This document shows positions 1 to 6,818 of a DNA stretch of 15,370 nt, piece after piece. The DNA lies in contig JADZBZ010000025.1 in assembly GCA_020851835.1 (NCBI GenBank), forward strand, positions 1-15,370. The letters are read 5' to 3'. This stretch comes from Acidobacteriota bacterium. Lineage in GTDB: Bacteria; Acidobacteriota; Vicinamibacteria; Vicinamibacterales; UBA2999. The translations under genes were made by a program, and so were the position numbers. The stretch's first letter is position 1; every line of letters starts with the position of its first letter. A model generated the notes under the pieces. The model was not told where the DNA came from and made no database searches. It saw nothing but the letters and a program-made list of their open reading frames with translations.

Positions 1-168
1 CTGGCCCTGGGGCTCGACCGGATCTGCGCGCTGCTGTCGGGAGAGACGTCCATCCGGGAGGTGATCCCATTCCCGAAGACCACCCAGGCCGTGGACTTGA
101 TGTGCGACGCGCCTTCGACCGTGGACCCGCGTCAGCTGCGCGAACTCAACATCAAGGTGACGAGCTGA
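1..168 (+). CDS. aspS: Aspartyl-tRNA synthetase, C-terminal end (partial)
   Basis: The frame is open from the left edge and stops with TGA at 166-168, giving the last 55 residues of a class II aminoacyl-tRNA synthetase. The first residues read LALGLDRI, which is the class II motif 3 that carries the ATP-binding arginine. This is followed by SIREVIPFPKT and then DLMCDAPSTVD, the characteristic tail of bacterial AspRS, and the protein ends in RELNIKVTS. The enzyme charges tRNA-Asp (or tRNA-Asp and tRNA-Asn in non-discriminating forms) in the cytoplasm. The fragment cannot show which form this is, because the anticodon-binding domain lies outside the window. The downstream gap holds a promoter-like site, so phoH need not depend on aspS transcription. 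Confidence 0.95.
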   Translation: MALGLDRICALLSGETSIREVIPFPKTTQAVDLMCDAPSTVDPRQLRELNIKVTS

Positions 169-187
169 TACGCTCGGTCCCGGCCGC

Positions 188-216
188 TTGACCGCGCGCC
201 GGCACGGTGCTACCCT
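188..216 (+). promoter_or_regulatory. Putative sigma70-type promoter for the phoH-ybeY-era cluster
   Basis: TTGACC at 188-193 (5 of 6 matches to the -35 consensus) is followed by a 17-base spacer and TACCCT at 211-216. The -10 box matches the consensus poorly (3 of 6), but it is preceded by TGC, giving an extended -10 arrangement TGC-TACCCT. It lies in the 89-base gap after aspS, the largest gap in the left half of the window apart from none other of note, and faces phoH. This is pattern matching only. Mapping of transcript 5' ends near 222-225 would confirm it. Confidence 0.45.
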
Positions 217-243
217 CGTCTTGCCGTTAACTCTTTGTAGCAT

Positions 244-249
244 AGGGAG
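244..249 (+). promoter_or_regulatory. Shine-Dalgarno-like AGGGAG ahead of phoH
   Basis: AGGGAG (244-249) is the only good ribosome-binding match upstream of phoH. It overlaps the in-frame TAG stop at 243-245, which sets the upstream limit of the reading frame. It lies 8 bases before an in-frame ATC at 258-260 but 53 bases before the first canonical start, TTG at 303. The site therefore argues for initiation at 258 rather than 303. Confidence 0.5.
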
Positions 250-257
250 ATATCGCG

Positions 258-302
258 ATCGGAACTGTTGCCACGCGCCGCATCGCCGTCCGCGAAGACG
301 GC
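258..302 (+). other. Probable 5' coding extension of phoH beginning at a non-canonical ATC
   Basis: In the phoH frame these 15 codons are open and read (I/M)GTVATRRIAVREDG, running straight into LSTLFGAYDDNL. PhoH-family proteins normally have a beta strand of this kind just before the conserved LFG...D..NL segment. A start at TTG 303 would remove that first strand of the N-terminal domain. No ATG, GTG, TTG or CTG occurs in frame between the TAG at 243 and position 303. The ATC at 258 has an AGGGAG 8 bases upstream. Either phoH starts at ATC, or base 260 is a sequence error, or the protein is shorter than usual. Confidence 0.5.
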
Positions 303-1235
303 TTGTCCACGCTCTTCGGAGCCTATGACGACAACCTGCGGCACCTCGAAGACCTGCTCCACGTTCGCATCCGGACGCAGGGGCACGATCTGCTGGTCGA
401 AGGCGATCCCGACGACACGGGCAAAGTCGCGCGGTTGGTCGAGCAGATCGGCGCCCTGCTCACCGAAGGCCATCCGCTGACCGAGCGGGACGTCAAAGAC
501 GCGGCGCAGCTAATGGCGACGGATGCGGCCGTGGACCTGCGGGGGCACTTCCTCCGCGGCGGCCAGTTGCGCCAGGCCGGCCGGCGCCGCATCATGGCCA
601 AGTCGGCCAATCAGCGCCGCTACCTGGACGCCATCGAGCAGCACGACATCGTGTTTGGCATCGGCCCGGCTGGGACCGGCAAGACCTACCTGGCCATGGC
701 ACAGGCGGTGAACTACCTGCTGGCGAAAAAGGTGAGCCGCATCATCCTGGCGCGGCCCGCGGTGGAGGCCGGCGAGAAGCTCGGGTTCCTGCCCGGCGAC
801 CTGCAGGAGAAGGTCAACCCTTACCTGCGTCCGCTGTACGATGCCCTGTATGACATGCTCGAGGTGGAGAAGGCCGAGCGGATGCTCGAGCGGGGGGTCA
901 TCGAGGTCGCTCCGCTGGCTTTCATGCGGGGCCGCACGCTCAACGATGCGTTCGTCATCCTGGACGAGGCGCAGAACACGACCAGCGAGCAGATGAAGAT
1001 GTTCCTGACGCGACTGGGCTTCGGGTCGAAGGCCGTCGTGACCGGAGACATCACGCAGATCGACCTCCCCGCGGGCCGATTGTCGGGGCTGGTCGAGGCG
1101 ATGCGCGTGGTCGGCAAGGTGGACGGCGTCTCGTTCATCCACTTCGACGACCGCGACGTCGTGCGGCACAAACTCGTGCAGGCGATCGTGAAGGCCTACG
1201 AGGCGTATGGCAACTCCAACTCGGCTCCGAGTTAA
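303..1235 (+). CDS. phoH: PhoH-family (YbeZ-like) P-loop ATPase
   Basis: The coordinates use the first canonical start (TTG), giving 310 residues. Residues are numbered from it, although translation may begin at 258. The N-terminal part (about 1-50) looks like a KH-type fold of the PhoH family. The ATPase core has the Walker A motif GPAGTGKT at 121-128, the family segment RPAVEAGEKLGFLPGD just after it, and Walker B as VILDEAQN near 218-225, followed by the MKMFLTRLGFGSK region. YbeZ-type PhoH proteins are ATPases, probably acting on RNA. In E. coli YbeZ partners with the rRNA maturation protein YbeY, whose gene overlaps this one by 29 bases here, which suggests coupled translation. No membrane segment or signal peptide is seen. 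Family assignment is secure; only the start is doubtful. Confidence 0.95.
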   Translation: MSTLFGAYDDNLRHLEDLLHVRIRTQGHDLLVEGDPDDTGKVARLVEQIGALLTEGHPLTERDVKDAAQLMATDAAVDLRGHFLRGGQLRQAGRRRIMAKSANQRRYLDAIEQHDIVFGIGPAGTGKTYLAMAQAVNYLLAKKVSRIILARPAVEAGEKLGFLPGDLQEKVNPYLRPLYDALYDMLEVEKAERMLERGVIEVAPLAFMRGRTLNDAFVILDEAQNTTSEQMKMFLTRLGFGSKAVVTGDITQIDLPAGRLSGLVEAMRVVGKVDGVSFIHFDDRDVVRHKLVQAIVKAYEAYGNSNSAPS

Positions 1236-1671
1236 CCTTGCCGCACCGGACGGCCCGGTGGGCGCCGGACGAGGGCTCGGAGCCTGGCTGGCCCGCACGG
1301 CGCCGTCCCGCGCGCGGGGCGAGGTGACCGTGGCGCTGATCGGCGACCGGCGGATGCGGGCGCTCAACCGGATGTTCCGCGGACTGGACGCGGTCACCGA
1401 CGTCCTGTCGTTCCCCGCAGACCCGGATCCGCGGGCGCCGGCGCCGGTGTTGGGCGACGTGGTGATTGCCACGGGTGTGGCTGCCCGGCAGGCGCGTCGG
1501 CAGCGCCATGCCGTTGGGACCGAACTGAAGATTCTGGCGTTGCACGGATTGCTGCATCTGCTCGGCTACGACCACGACGTGGACGCCGGGCGTATGGCGC
1601 GCGCCGAGGCTCGGCTCCGAAAGAAGGGTGGCCTGCCCGTGGGGCTGATCGCCCGCGCCCACGACCCATGA
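1207..1671 (+). CDS. ybeY: Endoribonuclease / 16S rRNA maturation factor YbeY
   Basis: This encodes 154 residues, the usual YbeY size. The diagnostic zinc-binding motif HGxLHLxGYDH is present with H113, H117 and H123. The upstream segment DAVTDVLSFP and GDVVIAT (about 60-90) are also family hallmarks. YbeY is a metal-dependent RNase needed for 16S rRNA 3' end processing and 70S ribosome quality control in the bacteria where it has been tested. The ATG at 1207 lies inside the end of phoH; GAAGG at 1190-1194 is a weak upstream ribosome-binding match, so translation is probably coupled to phoH. The stop overlaps the next start as ATGA (1668-1671). The order phoH-ybeY-CorC-era is widely conserved and supports the call. 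Confidence 0.95.
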   Translation: MATPTRLRVNLAAPDGPVGAGRGLGAWLARTAPSRARGEVTVALIGDRRMRALNRMFRGLDAVTDVLSFPADPDPRAPAPVLGDVVIATGVAARQARRQRHAVGTELKILALHGLLHLLGYDHDVDAGRMARAEARLRKKGGLPVGLIARAHDP

Positions 1672-2924
1672 CGCCGCTCCTGATCTTTCTGCTCGGGTGC
1701 GCGGCCATCTACGTGGGCACGGTCACCTCGGCGTTCAGCGCGCTGATGCGTCTCTCACTGCGCATCATGGCAGAGGGCGGCCCCCGGGACCGGCTGGGCG
1801 TGTATCTGGACGACCCGCGCCGCCTCTTCGTACCGGCCCGGCTGCTCCTGGGCCTCATTCCAATGGTCGCGACGGCGCTGCTCGCGCGCGTGACCGGGGT
1901 CGACTCCCGTGGGTTGCCGGTCCTCGTGCTGTCCATCACGGGCTTCGTGCTGGTGAGCGAGCACGTCGTGCCGCTTCTCATCGTCCGGCGCGACCCTGAA
2001 CAGGTGCTCGCGGTGCTGCTTCCCTCCTTCGACGCCGTGGCCCGACTGCTGTCGCCTCTGACCCGTGCCTTGCTGCGGATGGGCACGAGCAGCCGGCGCG
2101 AACGTCAGCTCGCCTCCGGCGCGCCCCCGAGTCCGAATCCGTCGGAAGCGGCGTCGGCCAGCGCCGGGGCCGATGCCGGCGAGCCCGAGCCCCTGCAGGA
2201 ATTGCAGGCGCGCGCCATGCTTCGCGCCCTGGTGCACTTCCGCGAAACGATGGTGCGCGAGGTGATGACGCCGCGGCCGGATATCGTGGCCGTGGCCTCC
2301 GATGCCACCATCGGCGAGTTGCAGGTGCTGTTTCGCGACCAGCAGTACTCGCGCGTGCCGGTGTTTCAGGAGACGTTGGACAACGTCATCGGCTTCGTGT
2401 TCGTGAAGGATCTGATCCACCAGGCCTCGGCCGCGAGCCCGGAGGCGCCCATCACGCCCCTGGTGCGGCCCGCCAACTTCGTACCCGAGACCAAGCGCGT
2501 GGTCGAGCTGCTCCGTGAATTCCAGGGCAACCGCCTTCAGATCGCCGTGGCCGTGGACGAATACGGCGGCACCGCGGGTCTGGTGACGCTCGAAGACCTC
2601 ATCGAGGAAATCGTCGGTGAGATTCGCGACGAGTACGACATCGAGGTCGAGCCGGTCACCGACGAGGGCGGCGGGCGGTGGGTGTTCAGCGGCAAGGCCC
2701 ACGTTCACGAACTGGAGCGGCTGGGGTTCTCGCCGGACGGCGAAGGGTTCGAGACGGTGGGCGGCTTCCTGTTGTCGAAGCTCGGCCGGGTGCCGGCCAC
2801 GGGTGAGCGGTTCGAAATCGACGGACTGAGCGTCGAGGTGCTGGAAGCCGAGCGGCGCCGCATCACCCGCGTGCGCATCGCCCAGGCCACAGCCCCCGAA
2901 ACCCCGGTCGCGAGCGACCGGTAG
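1668..2924 (+). CDS. DUF21/CBS/CorC_HlyC membrane protein (hemolysin C / CorC family)
   Basis: This is a 418-residue protein. The N-terminal DUF21 region has hydrophobic membrane segments at about 1-20, 55-75 and 85-105, with a further hydrophobic stretch near 110-135. A hydrophilic Ala/Ser/Pro-rich linker covers about 140-180. A CBS pair follows: the first repeat starts at VREVMTPR (196-203), and the second carries DEYGGTAG (297-304) and EDLIEEIVGEI (about 308-318). The C-terminal transporter-associated CorC_HlyC domain runs from about 335 to 405. Relatives (CorC, CNNM, TlyC) are linked to Mg2+ or Co2+ efflux and sense ATP or Mg2+ through the CBS pair. The name hemolysin is historical. The start is fixed by ATGA overlap with ybeY. 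The linker is richer in Ala and Pro than the acidic helix usually seen before the CBS pair. Confidence 0.92.
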   Translation: MTPLLIFLLGCAAIYVGTVTSAFSALMRLSLRIMAEGGPRDRLGVYLDDPRRLFVPARLLLGLIPMVATALLARVTGVDSRGLPVLVLSITGFVLVSEHVVPLLIVRRDPEQVLAVLLPSFDAVARLLSPLTRALLRMGTSSRRERQLASGAPPSPNPSEAASASAGADAGEPEPLQELQARAMLRALVHFRETMVREVMTPRPDIVAVASDATIGELQVLFRDQQYSRVPVFQETLDNVIGFVFVKDLIHQASAASPEAPITPLVRPANFVPETKRVVELLREFQGNRLQIAVAVDEYGGTAGLVTLEDLIEEIVGEIRDEYDIEVEPVTDEGGGRWVFSGKAHVHELERLGFSPDGEGFETVGGFLLSKLGRVPATGERFEIDGLSVEVLEAERRRITRVRIAQATAPETPVASDR

Positions 2925-2927
2925 CGC

Positions 2928-3821
2928 ATGAAGCGCGGTTGCGTGGCCCTGGTCGGTCGGCCCAACGCCGGCAAGTCCACTCTCCTGAACCGGCTCGTCG
3001 GCGAAAAGCTGGCCATCGTCTCCGACAAGCCGCAGACCACGCGCACGCGCATCGTCGGCGTGCGCCGGTTCCCCGAGGGCGAAGTGGTGTTCATCGACAC
3101 TCCGGGGATTCACCGTCCCCTGCACCGGCTCAACGTCCGGATGGTCGACGCCGCGCTCGACTCGCTGCGCGACGCGGACGTGGTGCTGGCTGTCGTCGAT
3201 GCGAGCGAACCGGGCGGCGCGGGCGGTCGTTACCTGATGGACATCGTCCGGAAGGCGCGGGCGACCCGGGTGCTCGCCCTGAACAAGGTCGACCGGGCCG
3301 ACAAGCTCGCGCTGCTGCCGCGCATCGCCGCCTACCAGGACGTGGGCTTTGCCGACATCGTGCCCGTGTCGGCCCTGACGGGGGAGAACGTCGAGCGGCT
3401 CGAGCGGGCGCTGCTGGGCCACCTGCCGGAGGGCGAGCCGCTGTACCCCGAGGATCACTTGACCGATCGGCCCGAGCGCTTCTTCGTGGCCGAACTGGTG
3501 CGCGAGCAGGTGCTGGCTCACACCCACGACGAGTTGCCGTTCTCGACCGCCGTCGTCGTGGACAAGTTCGAAGAAGGCCCGCTCCTGCGGCTCTACTGCA
3601 CGATTCTCGTGGAACGCGCCTCGCAGAAACCCATTCTCATCGGCAAGGGCGGCGCCGCCATCAAGGCCATCGGGACCTCGGCGAGGCAGGAACTCGAGCG
3701 CTTCTTCCAGACGCGGGTGTACCTCGATCTGCACGTGAAAGTTCGCGAAGGGTGGCGCGAAGACGAGCGCACGCTCGACGAACTTGGCCTCGAGGGTCGG
3801 AGAAAGCGCCGGCGCACCTGA
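2928..3821 (+). CDS. era: GTPase Era
   Basis: The protein has 297 residues and the standard Era layout. The N-terminal GTPase has G1 GRPNAGKS (10-17), the G2 region QTTRTR (36-41), G3 DTPG (57-60), G4 NKVD (119-122) and G5 in the VPVSALTGEN segment. The C-terminal KH RNA-binding domain has GKGG at 239-242 and ends in a basic tail (GRRKRRRT). Era binds the 3' end of 16S rRNA (the anti-Shine-Dalgarno region) and acts as a checkpoint in 30S assembly, functionally linked to YbeY encoded two genes upstream. The ATG follows the CorC-type gene by only 3 bases, so the two are almost certainly cotranscribed. There is no strong ribosome-binding site, which fits translational coupling. All key GTPase motifs are intact. 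Confidence 0.97.
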   Translation: MKRGCVALVGRPNAGKSTLLNRLVGEKLAIVSDKPQTTRTRIVGVRRFPEGEVVFIDTPGIHRPLHRLNVRMVDAALDSLRDADVVLAVVDASEPGGAGGRYLMDIVRKARATRVLALNKVDRADKLALLPRIAAYQDVGFADIVPVSALTGENVERLERALLGHLPEGEPLYPEDHLTDRPERFFVAELVREQVLAHTHDELPFSTAVVVDKFEEGPLLRLYCTILVERASQKPILIGKGGAAIKAIGTSARQELERFFQTRVYLDLHVKVREGWREDERTLDELGLEGRRKRRRT

Positions 3822-3829
3822 GCGGCGTG

Positions 3830-3838
3830 TGCTAGATT
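3830..3838 (+). promoter_or_regulatory. Possible extended -10 element ahead of mgtE
   Basis: TGCTAGATT fits the extended -10 pattern TGn-TANNNT, with TAGATT at 3833-3838 matching TATAAT at 4 of 6 positions. It sits in the 29-base era-mgtE gap, 12 bases before the mgtE ATG. Transcription from here would give a very short leader. There is no -35 match 17 bases upstream, so support is weak. Confidence 0.3.
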
Positions 3839-3850
3839 TTTCGGATTGCC

Positions 3851-5218
3851 ATGGCTGCGCCGCGCCGAAGTGATGTCGTCCTTGACTCGGTCAAGCGCCT
3901 GCTGCGCATTGGCGCGACCGCCAATCTGCTGAATCTGCTGCAAAAGCAGCATCCGGCCGACCTGGCGCAGATCTTCGATGCGCTCCTGGATGCCGAACGC
4001 TCGGCCGTCTTCTCCCTGCTCGTCGAGCGCCAGCCCAAGCTGGCGATGGAAACCATCAGCGAGATGGGGCCCGAACCGGCCGCCCAGCTCCTGACGGGCC
4101 GATCGGCCGACGATATCGCGTCCCTGCTGCACGAGCTACCGTCCGACGATGCGGCGGCCCTGATTGACTACCTGCCCGAGGAACTGTCCCGGGAGGTGCT
4201 CGAGCTGATGCGCCGCCGGGAGTCGGGACAGGTCGAAAGCCTGCTGGAATACGGCGAGCAGACCGCGGGTCGTATCATGAACCCGTCGGTCTTCGCCCTA
4301 AACGAGGACCTGACCGTTGGGGAAGCCATCACCGCCCTGCAGGGGGCCCGCGATGTCGAGATGGTCTTCTACCTGTATGTCGTGGACGGCCGCCGCCACC
4401 TGGTGGGGGTGACCTCGCTGCGCCGGCTGCTGCTGGTATCGCCAGAGACGCCGCTCAAGCGGATCATGACGCCGGACATCATCAGCGTCCGCGTGGACAC
4501 CGACCAGGAGGAGGTCGCGCGGCAGGTGGCCTCGTACAACCTGCTGGCGGTCCCGGTCGTCGACGAGGAGAACAAGCTGGCGGGCGTCGTCACGGTGGAC
4601 GATGTCATCGACGTCATCAAGGACGAAGCCACGGAAGACCTGCTGCGCCTGGCGGGCGTATCGGGAGACGAGCGCATCGCCACGCCCGCCGGAGAGGCGC
4701 TCCGCAAGCGCCTGCCGTGGCTGGCCGTGAACCTGGTGACGGCCTTCGTGGCGGCCTCGGTCGTGGCCCTGTTCGAGGACACGATCTCGCAGGTGACCGC
4801 CCTGGCCGTGTTCATGCCAATCGTGGCCGGCATGGGCGGCAACGCGGCCACCCAGACGCTCACCGTGATCGTGCGGGGCCTGGCTCTGGGAGAGCTGTCC
4901 TGGGTGAATGCCCGCAAGGCCCTCGCCAAGGAGTCGCTCATCGGTCTGGGCAACGGCGTCGCCCTGGGCGTGGCGGCTGCCGGCGTGGCGTGGGCCACCA
5001 AGCGCGACCCGGTACTGGGGCTGCTGCTCGGCATGGCCATGCTCTGCAACATGTTCGTGGCCGCCACTTCCGGCACGTTGGTGCCGCTGGGGCTCAAGGC
5101 TTTGAAGGTGGACCCGGCGCTCGCCTCGTCGGTTTTCATCACGACCTTTACCGACGTGTTGGGCTTTGCCTCGTTCCTGGGGCTCGCGACGGTGTTCCTG
5201 AAGTATCTGGCGAGATAG
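3851..5218 (+). CDS. mgtE: Mg2+ transporter/channel MgtE
   Basis: This 455-residue protein has all MgtE parts and nearly the length of the structurally known Thermus protein (about 450). A cytoplasmic helical N domain covers about 1-135. It is followed by a tandem CBS region from about 140 to 260 (RIMNPSVFALNEDLTV, then RIMTPDIISVRVDTD). The pore domain has about five membrane segments from residue 290 onward. It contains the diagnostic PIVAGMGGNAATQ segment (starting at P323) and the ion-site aspartate D435 within FTDVLGF. MgtE is a dimeric inner-membrane Mg2+ channel gated by Mg2+ binding to its cytosolic domains. No M-box riboswitch can fit in the 29-base upstream gap, so control is probably at protein level. 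Its position between era and recO is not part of the usual conserved cluster. Confidence 0.96.
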   Translation: MAAPRRSDVVLDSVKRLLRIGATANLLNLLQKQHPADLAQIFDALLDAERSAVFSLLVERQPKLAMETISEMGPEPAAQLLTGRSADDIASLLHELPSDDAAALIDYLPEELSREVLELMRRRESGQVESLLEYGEQTAGRIMNPSVFALNEDLTVGEAITALQGARDVEMVFYLYVVDGRRHLVGVTSLRRLLLVSPETPLKRIMTPDIISVRVDTDQEEVARQVASYNLLAVPVVDEENKLAGVVTVDDVIDVIKDEATEDLLRLAGVSGDERIATPAGEALRKRLPWLAVNLVTAFVAASVVALFEDTISQVTALAVFMPIVAGMGGNAATQTLTVIVRGLALGELSWVNARKALAKESLIGLGNGVALGVAAAGVAWATKRDPVLGLLLGMAMLCNMFVAATSGTLVPLGLKALKVDPALASSVFITTFTDVLGFASFLGLATVFLKYLAR

Positions 5219-5221
5219 AAT
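5216..5221 (+). promoter_or_regulatory. Possible -10 box TAGAAT overlapping the mgtE stop, ahead of recO
   Basis: TAGAAT matches the -10 consensus at 5 of 6 positions and overlaps the TAG stop of mgtE. It is 12 bases before the recO ATG, the same distance as the element ahead of mgtE. No convincing -35 box lies 16-18 bases upstream. The resulting leader would be only a few bases long. Confidence 0.25.
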
Positions 5222-5233
5222 AGGCGGCACGGC

Positions 5234-5887
5234 ATGCCGCTGCACACGGCCGACGCGCTCGTGCTCCGCACCTACAAGCTGGGCGAGGCGGATCGCATTG
5301 TCGTGTTTCTGACGGCCGACCGCGGCAAGAAGCGGGGAGTTGCCGAGCACGCACGGGGCGCCCGTTCGCGGTTTCGTGGGGCGCTCGAGCCGCTGACCGA
5401 GGTGCGGGTGGCGTACTTCGAGCGCGAGCGGCGCGATCTGGTCGGCATCAACTACGCCGAGGCTCTCGTCACCCCCCTGGCGGCGCCCAGTCCCGAAGCG
5501 CTCGGTTACAGCCACTACTTCGCCGAGCTCATCGACGAATGGGCGGCAGAGAGCGACCCGGACGAGCGATTGTTCCGGCTCGGTGTGGCCACCCTCGAGG
5601 CGCTGGTCGGCGGGGTGGCGGTCGAGCCGCTGGCGCGCTACTTCGAGTGCTGGCTGCTGCGACTGCAGGGAGTGTATCCAGCGGACCTGGCGCTGTCGCC
5701 CGCGGCGGCCGGCTTCGTGTCCGACGCCCGGCGCGTGGGCCCGGCCGCGGCCGGGGAACTGGGGGCGCCGGCCCAGGCGATTCGCGAGCTGGAGGCCGTA
5801 CACCGGACGTTGATTCGCTCGCTTCTCGACCGCGAGCCGCGTTCGATTCGAGTGATTCACGAGTTGCGCCGCGTACCGGCGCCTTGA
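5234..5887 (+). CDS. recO: DNA repair protein RecO (short, without zinc knuckle)
   Basis: The protein has 217 residues. The N-terminal OB fold (about 1-80) begins with TADALVLRTYKLGEADRIV and continues with the basic segment RGARSRFRGALEPL, both typical of RecO. The helical C-terminal domain follows, with FAELIDEW and ARYFECWLLRLQGVYP. RecO anneals SSB-coated single strands and helps RecR load RecA in gap repair. Most RecO proteins are about 240-260 residues and have a CxxC...CxxC zinc site after the LLRLxG segment. Here that part is shortened to PADLALSPAAAGFVSD, and the whole protein has one cysteine (C139). The ATG has AGG at 5222-5224 with 9-base spacing. Position next to era and glyQ is common for recO and supports the call. 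Confidence 0.9.
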   Translation: MPLHTADALVLRTYKLGEADRIVVFLTADRGKKRGVAEHARGARSRFRGALEPLTEVRVAYFERERRDLVGINYAEALVTPLAAPSPEALGYSHYFAELIDEWAAESDPDERLFRLGVATLEALVGGVAVEPLARYFECWLLRLQGVYPADLALSPAAAGFVSDARRVGPAAAGELGAPAQAIRELEAVHRTLIRSLLDREPRSIRVIHELRRVPAP

Positions 5888-5899
5888 CCGGGTTGTTGA

Positions 5900-6796
5900 G
5901 TGACGTTCCAAGACCTGATTCTCAAGCTGTCAGCCTTCTGGGCCTCGAAGGGCTGCCTCATCCAGCAGGGGCTCGATCTCGAGGTGGGCGCCGGCACGTC
6001 TCACCCCGAGACCCTGCTTCGGGTGCTGGGCGCTACGCCGTGGAGCGTCGCCTACGTGCAGCCCTCGCGCCGGCCCGACGATGGCCGGTTCGGGCAGAAC
6101 CCGAACCGGTTGTTCAAGCACCATCAGATGCAGGTGATCCTGAAACCGTCGCCAGACGAGGTACAGCGAACCTATCTCGACAGCCTCGAGGCGTGCGGCA
6201 TCAACCCGCGGCTGCACGACATCCGATTCGAGGAAGACAACTGGGAGTCACCCACGCTGGGTGCCTGGGGCATCGGGTGGCAGGTGCTGCTCGACGGGCT
6301 CGAGATCACGCAGTTCACCTACTTCCAGCAGGTCGGGGGGATCGATCTTTCTCCGGTGTCGTGTGAGCTCACGTACGGCCTGGAACGCATCGCCATGTTC
6401 CTGCAGCGTGTGGACAGCGTGTTCGATCTGCAGTGGGCCCCTGGCGTGTCCTACGGTACCGTCCGTCTGAGGGAAGAGGTGGAGCAGTCGAAGTACGCCT
6501 TCAATCAGGGCACGGGCATCGATCCGCAGGCGTACGCCGCCTTCCACCGGCGCCAGTTCGATGAGATCTACGCGTTCGGCGAGCGGCTGCTGGCCGCCGG
6601 CCTGCTGCTGCCGGCGCTCGAACACTGCCTCAAGTGCTCGCACTTGTTCAATCTGCTCGACTCGAGCGGCAGTGTGGGCGTGACCGAGCGTACCGCCTAT
6701 ATCCTGCGCGTGCGGCAGCTGGCCGTCGCCATCTGCCGACGGTACGCCGAGGAGCAGGCGGCCATCGAGACCGCTGCCGTCGAGGCCGCGTCGTGA
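5900..6796 (+). CDS. glyQ: Glycyl-tRNA synthetase alpha subunit
   Basis: This encodes 298 residues, against about 303 in E. coli. The catalytic core is clear: FWASKGCLIQQ (13-23), EVGAGTSHPET (28-38), YVQPSRRPDDGRFGQNPNR (about 53-71), DIRFEEDNWESPTLGAWG (starting near 104), FTYFQQVGG, and the motif 3 segment TYGLERIAMF. The alpha chain forms glycyl-adenylate and pairs with GlyS in an alpha2beta2 enzyme. An in-frame TGA at 5897-5899 directly precedes the GTG start at 5900, so no longer protein is possible. There is no clear ribosome-binding site, so translation may rely on coupling to recO, which ends 12 bases upstream. Confidence 0.97.
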   Translation: MTFQDLILKLSAFWASKGCLIQQGLDLEVGAGTSHPETLLRVLGATPWSVAYVQPSRRPDDGRFGQNPNRLFKHHQMQVILKPSPDEVQRTYLDSLEACGINPRLHDIRFEEDNWESPTLGAWGIGWQVLLDGLEITQFTYFQQVGGIDLSPVSCELTYGLERIAMFLQRVDSVFDLQWAPGVSYGTVRLREEVEQSKYAFNQGTGIDPQAYAAFHRRQFDEIYAFGERLLAAGLLLPALEHCLKCSHLFNLLDSSGSVGVTERTAYILRVRQLAVAICRRYAEEQAAIETAAVEAAS

Positions 6797-6818
6797 CCGG
6801 ACGGGAGCACACCTCATA

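Noticed and set aside
1755..3734. Antisense open frame of 659 codons opposite the CorC-type gene and era
   Set aside because: It is a by-product of high-GC codon bias on the real genes. The translation is rich in His, Arg, Gln and Gly with no recognisable domain, and the + strand holds two intact conserved proteins.
2939..3835. Out-of-frame + strand open frame of 298 codons covering all of era
   Set aside because: Arg/Gly/Ala-rich frame-shifted reading of era; era itself has all G motifs and the KH domain intact.
3822..3850. Possible M-box (Mg2+) riboswitch ahead of mgtE
   Set aside because: The gap is only 29 bases, far too short for the aptamer, and no conserved elements are seen.
4298..5911. 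Antisense open frame of 537 codons opposite mgtE and recO
   Set aside because: Same GC-driven shadow effect; it crosses two real genes and shows no family motif.
6797..6818. T-box leader or attenuator for the glycyl-tRNA synthetase genes
   Set aside because: The gaps before glyQ and glyS are 12 and 22 bases and hold no T-box sequence or stem.
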